Positions 1 to 64,000 of a stretch of 64,000 nt of DNA are shown in pieces. Where the stretch lies: contig CAUJNA010000191.1 in assembly GCA_963377175.1 (NCBI GenBank), positions 948,539 to 1,012,538 on the forward strand, in the 5' to 3' direction. A model generated the notes under the pieces. That model searched no databases, had not been told where the DNA came from, and saw nothing but the letters and a program-made list of their open reading frames with translations. A program made the position numbers and the translations under genes. Numbering within the stretch: the stretch's first letter is position 1; the number at the start of each line of letters is the position of its first letter. This DNA is from Effrenium voratum (Eukaryota > Sar > Dinophyceae > Suessiales > Symbiodiniaceae).

Positions 1-2156
1 AAGTAAAGGACCTTCATCACAGCTCGTTCTACCCCCGAGAACGATCGGAGAGCCAGCCGTAAAATAGGCAAAGCATTCATTCCCAGGAGGGCAATGCGCC
101 TATGGCATCACCAGCCAAGTGGCTTCGCTTGTAGCCTGGGCCGGGCTCTGAAACTATCAAATCCAATCCCCAGGCCCTGGGGGGCGGGTCTTGAAACCCA
201 ATTTCACTGCAATCCAAACGGCGTTGCCAATCGCATCAGCCAAAAAAAAAGTTCAAGCAGCGCGGAGCTGCAGGTGACGCTGCGGGAATTAAGCGTGTAC
301 TGGTCGGAACGCAATCTTGCCAAACGACCTGCGTATTGGCGCTTTGGGACTGGACGCATTTTTTGCCTCCCGGTGTCTCCTAGGGTTCCGATTCTGTTAA
401 CATCACCATGCTCCTGTCTGTACGGTTGCCATGCCACCCGCGTCGTTACATGCCGCCGACATAACCATGATCATGATGTTCGCTGCATTGTCACGATGCT
501 GCCTGCATATCATATTGCGTGTCGAGGCCTGTACGCCTGAAGGCGACTAATTATTTGTTGTGTTTGTTTGGGAAAAAACAGCACCAACTTTGCAGCGACG
601 TTGGACATCATTTGGCAGCTTGGGATGCATCCGGACCAGTTGCCAGGCAGTATGACACCACCTTACTCACAAAAACTCAGGATGTCGCGGCAGGGGGAGA
701 ATGGCAATAATTGGTGGGAAATGAGCCGCCGCCAAAATCATTGCGTGCCAAACAGCAATCTCCAAAAAAAGCAAGTTTTACATAGACGCCTTCAATTTAC
801 AGGGCTTTGGGTCATGCGTACCTCGTTCCCAACGCGTTTTGGGTCATACGTGCCTCCTTCCCCATGCACATCCATGTCTCATATGAACCCGCTCCTCCTA
901 GCGCAGGCTGGTGTCACTTTTGGGGATTGCTTCTCCATTCCACTGCATATCCCTTTCACGAATAGGTAGTCGATTGGATTGTTTCCGGGGAACACGGGTA
1001 ACACATGGATGCCCGGTGAGCTAGTGCCACATCGCTCCATGGGAGACACGGCCTACGAGTGGCGTAAGGGGGGATGAGTCTGAGAGAGTGTCTCCTTTTG
1101 AGGTTGGGATTGCACTTCAAGAAGCCACCAATATTCACGGGCTCCCAACATTCTGATACACACCCAAATGAACTTCCGGCTGATCAAAACCCCAAAACAC
1201 ACGATGGCATGTCAGGGCAGGCGTCCAACCCACCGATTCCTGGCTTGCCGCAAGGAGTGGCCCAACAACGAGTCCAAAACATCTCCGCTGGCTTTTCGGG
1301 CACATCCTAGATTAAGACAGCAGCGCTTTGACAATTCAATCATTACCTACCCTAAAGCCACCGCAAAACAGAACCAACCCTAAACCACCCTAAACCTCCA
1401 TAGGGGTGCAAGCAAGCAAGGCAGCCAGCCGGCAAACAGGCAGGCAGCCAGGCAAGCAAGCACACACGAGCAAAACTTTCACATTCTGTCGGACGTCACG
1501 TTATACGTCATCCGAGCCGCTGTAAGGGAGAGAAGTCACCAAGGACTCCGGATACAGCCTCTCCGTCTTGGAGATGCCTGCCGTGGACACTTCGCAGTAA
1601 TCTATACAGTAACCAAATCTGACGCCCGGCCTTACAGCACCTGCTTGCGCATCGCATGAAACTTTGTTCAGGCAAAACAGAATGAAACGAGACATTCTCG
1701 AAGACCCCTGGATTGAAGTTCTTACCCAATCGCGCCCGCGCACCTGACTGGAGCTGTAGCTCTTGCCCTGTCTGCGTCAGGACATTGGCACACGGGGACC
1801 TGCGCGGCGACTTGGGATTGGCGCACAGGCCTCGTAAAGACATTGTCGGGCAAGGAGTCAATGCGCTTCCAGGATTCCATGTTGATCTGGGGTTCTGGGT
1901 GGCAGAGTATTGCATTTCAGCAACCCCAACAATGAGGGATTCCAATAGAAAGTTTCATGAGCGAAAGGCCGCATCGTGAAGTGGTTGCCATCATTCGCTC
2001 ATTTGTGATGTTGGCGGCCGCAGGAAAACAACAAGTAGATCCAACTAGTGTCCAAGGGCTAACGGCGTGGTGTCCAGGCCAACATTGGCAAGTGGGCCCG
2101 CGTGAGGCAAGGTCCTGCACTTGTTGAGGCAAAGCCCTCCCTATTCCGCAAGGGGA

Positions 2157-2346
2157 TCAACATTCATCCGTTTCTGCTTGTCCATGGACAAGGCGTTTGA
2201 CACGTTCGGGTGAAGATTCTGCCCGCCTCTCGCCGACGCCGGGCACCTTGGGGATGACGGTCGTGAGCTTGGCGTCTGTGCCAAAGGACCGGGAGTTCTG
2301 GGTGCCCAGGCGGGCGTGATCCTTCGGGCTTCGGGCCCTTGACATC
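2157..2346 (-). CDS. Candidate terminal exon of an unidentified gene
   Basis: A GC-rich minus-strand frame reads KDHARLGTQNSRSFGTDAK and on through VIPKVPGVGERRAES to a TGA at 2157-2159. Codon use resembles the flippase exons more than intron DNA. A plausible acceptor is GTCAAG|G near 2338. I recognise no family and cannot link it to other exons. Confidence 0.28.
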
Positions 2347-3213
2347 AACAGGCATGTCAGTGCAACCGGTTGGCCGGCCTATCCGTTGCTCATGTCAGTT
2401 GTCAAAGTTCAATGAACATCACCCTGCTAAAAGGAGACTATCCAACAGCTTGACTGGCCAGTTGATGCTTAAACCGCCCCACGTAGCCCCAACGCTTGTG
2501 AACCGGGAAAATTCCAGCCCAAACAGCGAAGCACATCCTTTTTCACCCAGCCTGCTTTACACGTGTCCTCTTCATAGGTGATGGTATCTACGTGGTGCCC
2601 ATCAAAGCTTGCAAGCCACAAGGCGGGATTGACCTTTGCACTTCGTAGGTATTGCTTGTTGTCCCTGAGAAAATATACGAAAGGCAAACCAGCCAGCCCA
2701 AGGCAAATGTGGCAAATTAGCATGCGGAGCAGCGTGCAGCCGGGCAATGTGTAGTGGCAGCATGTGGCAAAACAGTAGCCCGGACAGGGTGCCAAAATAT
2801 CGAATAAGAATTGCAATTGCAGCGCACTGAAAGTCATTCAGACCAGGCGACCAGGCTCTACTGCAAAAAGCAACAAACGCACACAGATGTGTTCATAGTG
2901 TGGGATGGAGGGCGGACCAGGGGGAATCCAACCCTTTGTAGACTGTGCGCGATTCCATTGGGCAAACGGGACCGCCGTTTTTTTGCCCTCCAGCATTTGG
3001 ATAACACCTAGTTGGACGCATATTTCAGTCACCTGTTCTCACCAGGTGTTAAATGCTTTGCATGTCAAGGGCCCCAACAGCTGATCGTTCTAGGGGTAGC
3101 TTCCCCATTCTTTCCAGGGATCCTTCCTTCTAGAAAACCACCAAAAACCCTAGAAAAATGATGGTTTTTGAAAAGAACAATGGCTGCAAATAATGGGGAA
3201 TCAACCTCTAGAA

Positions 3214-3335
3214 TCGTGCAAAAATCACGGAATGCTGCCGTGTTGAACTGGCAACCCACTGGCGGCCGTAGCGCCACTGAGGGCGAGGAGGCCGGATGTA
3301 TCGGCGTCATCGTAGAGAAAGCCGTGGGGCGTGCA
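3214..3335 (-). CDS. Candidate terminal exon of an unidentified gene
   Basis: After a possible acceptor TCGGAG|G, a minus-strand frame reads CTPHGFLYDDADTSGLLALS and on to QHGSIP with a TGA stop. Composition is GC-rich against AT-richer flanks. There is no recognised family, and an overlapping frame starting MTPIHPASS is also open. Confidence 0.22.
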
Positions 3336-3599
3336 GCCTCCGAAGCCGCGTGGTAGCCCGGATAAATCTGAGGCTGTACTGCTTGCTTGTTTGATTGCTT
3401 GGCTGCTTTGCGCCATTCCTGTCATCAACAACAAGCCCTGCTTGAATCAGTGAGTCGTTGGGAAATCTGAATGCTTCGAAGAGCCTGTGCTTCTTGCAGC
3501 CCTTTCTGATGAATAAATGAACAAAAAGAAACACAGCCCTCTTGCAATCATATGAGATTTGTTCTTTGTTCTCCTATTTTTCTGATGACATGATTCAAC

Positions 3600-3745
3600 C
3601 TTCCACGAACCCTTCCGCCAAGCTTCTGCGGCGTGAACAGTTGCTTCCACGGCCGCTGTGCACTTGATTTTGGGCTTCTGTTGTTGATGCAAATCCCTTC
3701 CGCGAAGCTTCCCAGAGGCAAACCCTTCCGCCAACCATCCGCGAC
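3600..3745. repeat. Cluster of CCTTCCGC(C/G)AAGCTTC motifs
   Basis: Four CCTTCCGC occurrences, two followed by CAAGCTTC or GAAGCTTC, within 150 bp. Similar motifs occur at 12338-12365, 12400-12415, 12513-12535, 14507-14525 and 31905-31925. Confidence 0.6.
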
Positions 3746-5446
3746 ATCCCACCCAATGTTTGCCAGACACATGTCGACCCGCTAACATGGTACATGTACC
3801 GGTTACAGAAAGAAACGAAGCTCAATATGCTCTGCCAAATGCTGGTTCCCTTGTTTGCCTCTATATCATCCCTCCCCCTCAATCTTTTATACGGTCCCCC
3901 AAATGATAAACATCAGCTAGGCACAATATTCGCCATTTTTGGTCAGAGCGTAACGTCTTAACTCCACATCCCCAATCCCCAAGTCCAAGAGGCAGCGAAC
4001 GACTCGCCAGCGAAGGTCGTCTTGTTCCTCTGGAACTCCTGGCCATGCCAAATTTTAGCCCGTCATCACCGCCTCGCGCGTCCCCGCGCATGTCAGTTTT
4101 TGACTTACCCCCCTCACGCTCAGCAAAACATGAAATTTGAGAAGCATTCCAAGAGGACTGAACATGGACCTCCAGAAAATGTGTGTTTCTATCTGCAAAA
4201 ATGCTACAATCGTGCATCTTCACCCGCTGTCCCTCCCATTCTTGAAAACAACAAGGGAAAAGCCTAGAACAAAGCACACAAGGCAAACCAAGACAGAAAG
4301 TGCACAAACCAATGCCAACGGCTGCAAACGATGCCTGACAATGGAAGGGGGGGAGGGAACGAAGCGGTGGGGCGGGCCTCCTACTCTTAGAACAAGGTCT
4401 GCAAGAGCCATCAAAAAATGGCGGATAGTGGCGGGCGACGCGTCGCCATCGCAAATTGAAAATGGAATATGATTGGGAACCCCTCCCCACACAAAATGGG
4501 AAATCACACCTCCCCAAACCGACATCGCATTGTAGGTAAGCCTGGGCAAAATAAAGGGAACTCATTCCAAAACCTACCTCACTCACCCCCATATTCCACT
4601 TTCGAGGGTGTAGGCATAGCCGTCCAATCCCAGGCAGGGTTTCTTGCCTTCCCCTTGCTCACTCTGAAATGACCCAAAAGAAAGCATGTCACTCACACTG
4701 ACATGGGTTCGAAGCAGTTGGGATGGATGAAGTTTTTTGAAGACTTTGATAAGCTATTGGTACCTACCAACTGGTAAAGGGGGTTGTTCACCTACAGTTA
4801 GGACAATACTTATTGTTTGTGCCTTTGGTTTTTCAGTTGTTTGCTCCTTGCGCCCGGGCCTTTACAAAGCAGATTCTGTGTTCGGCTTGAAACACGCAAG
4901 GCATAATTATATTTAGGTTTCGGCTTGCCGTGTTTGTTGCAAATTCGGCGTGCGAAGTGGATTCCGTCCATACATACACACGCTCAATCAACAACAGGGC
5001 TTGAGAGAAATAAACAACCCATCTATCACGTCGATTGCAGTAAACCAACCAAACAGGTACAGTTCCTATTAAATAGGAAAGCCAGCTCGGAAACAAAAAG
5101 GGAAAGCGGGGGGCTGGAAGAGAAAGCATGCAGGTCTTTTTGCTCCTCCCTGGGATCACTAGCCAGCCCCTGCCAGCATTCCAGCCAGCATTTCCAGCAT
5201 CACCAGCCAGCATCACCTGCTTCAGCAGCATCATCTGCCACAGGCGATCGCGACTATTCCTCCACTATTTAAACCCCTTGACCTGAGGTCGCTTTCCGTC
5301 ATTCTACTAAAATTCCTTGAGTCAATGACTCGAAATACACTTCCTGACTGAGTGGCTTCGCCAAACGAGTCCGAGCTTCTTGCTTTCCACTAACATGGTC
5401 CAAACCCAACAAGCAGAATAAGGTCCAGCGACCCAGCGAGTGAGAG

Positions 5447-63951
<58,505 letters not shown>

Positions 63952-64000
63952 CTGAGACGTCAGGCGAACGTAGAAACCGGGGCAACAAAGCAAGTCCTTC

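Larger units (their letters stand above)
1..5446. other. Region downstream of the flippase, no firm gene
   Basis: I see no family-level similarity here. GC-rich coding-like patches on the minus strand at about 2157-2346 and 3248-3347 could be exons of the next gene. Degenerate CCTAAAC motifs lie at 1340-1400 and TTCCGC-type motifs at 3600-3745. The 237-codon frame at 3879-4592 (minus) looks fortuitous. Confidence 0.4.

Noticed and set aside
3879..4592. 237-codon minus-strand frame
   Set aside because: No family similarity, no AG|G acceptor support, mixed composition; part of its sequence also yields open frames on the other strand.

Overview
The window reads as nuclear DNA of a dinoflagellate, possibly a Suessiales-type one (order-level placement is inference). 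The main evidence is intron structure: small exons separated by kilobase introns, every placed acceptor reads AG followed by G, and most donors are GC, with some GT and a few GA. A degenerate copy of the dinoflagellate spliced leader lies upstream of one start codon. Base composition is near 50% GC, and the introns are rich in microsatellites and short foldback or duplicated segments. No bacterial-type operon, tRNA, rRNA or CRISPR array was seen.

Nearly the whole window is one minus-strand gene for a P4-type ATPase (phospholipid flippase). I could thread 42 consecutive exons from 63951 down to a TAG stop at 5447-5449. They give about 1015 residues in one continuous frame. The N-terminus (first two membrane helices and start codon) lies beyond base 64000. 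The protein carries the actuator motif DGES, the M4 motif PISL, the phosphorylation motif DKTGTLTQNEM, KGAD, a hinge motif GDGGNDVSM, YSFYKN, and helices up to M10, followed by a short C-terminal tail.

Intron 24 of the flippase (27608-33137) contains a second complete gene on the same strand. It has three exons (32458-32392, 31949-31848, 31555-28515) and encodes a 1069-residue secreted cysteine-rich protein of nine 14-cysteine modules, ordered A0-A-B-C-A-B-C-A-A. The A-B-C block is a near-identical 1029-bp tandem duplication. Its exon 3 (3041 nt) contrasts with the 29-117 nt exons of the host gene. A relict spliced-leader-like sequence lies 33 nt upstream of its ATG, and its first intron is flanked by a 10-bp direct repeat. 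Together these suggest a retroposed mRNA that landed in the flippase intron and later gained introns.

Positions 1-5446 lie downstream of the flippase and hold only weak candidate exons (about 2157-2346 and 3248-3347, minus strand). The other introns hold simple repeats: (AC)103 at 57397-57602, a TTGC/CTGA tract at 15000-15480, TG-rich DNA at 19697-20020, AT tracts, a 12-15 bp minisatellite at 61397-61546. They also hold a 140-bp foldback at 43771-43910, diverged local duplications, and scattered TTCCGCG-type palindromic motifs. No plus-strand gene could be supported.
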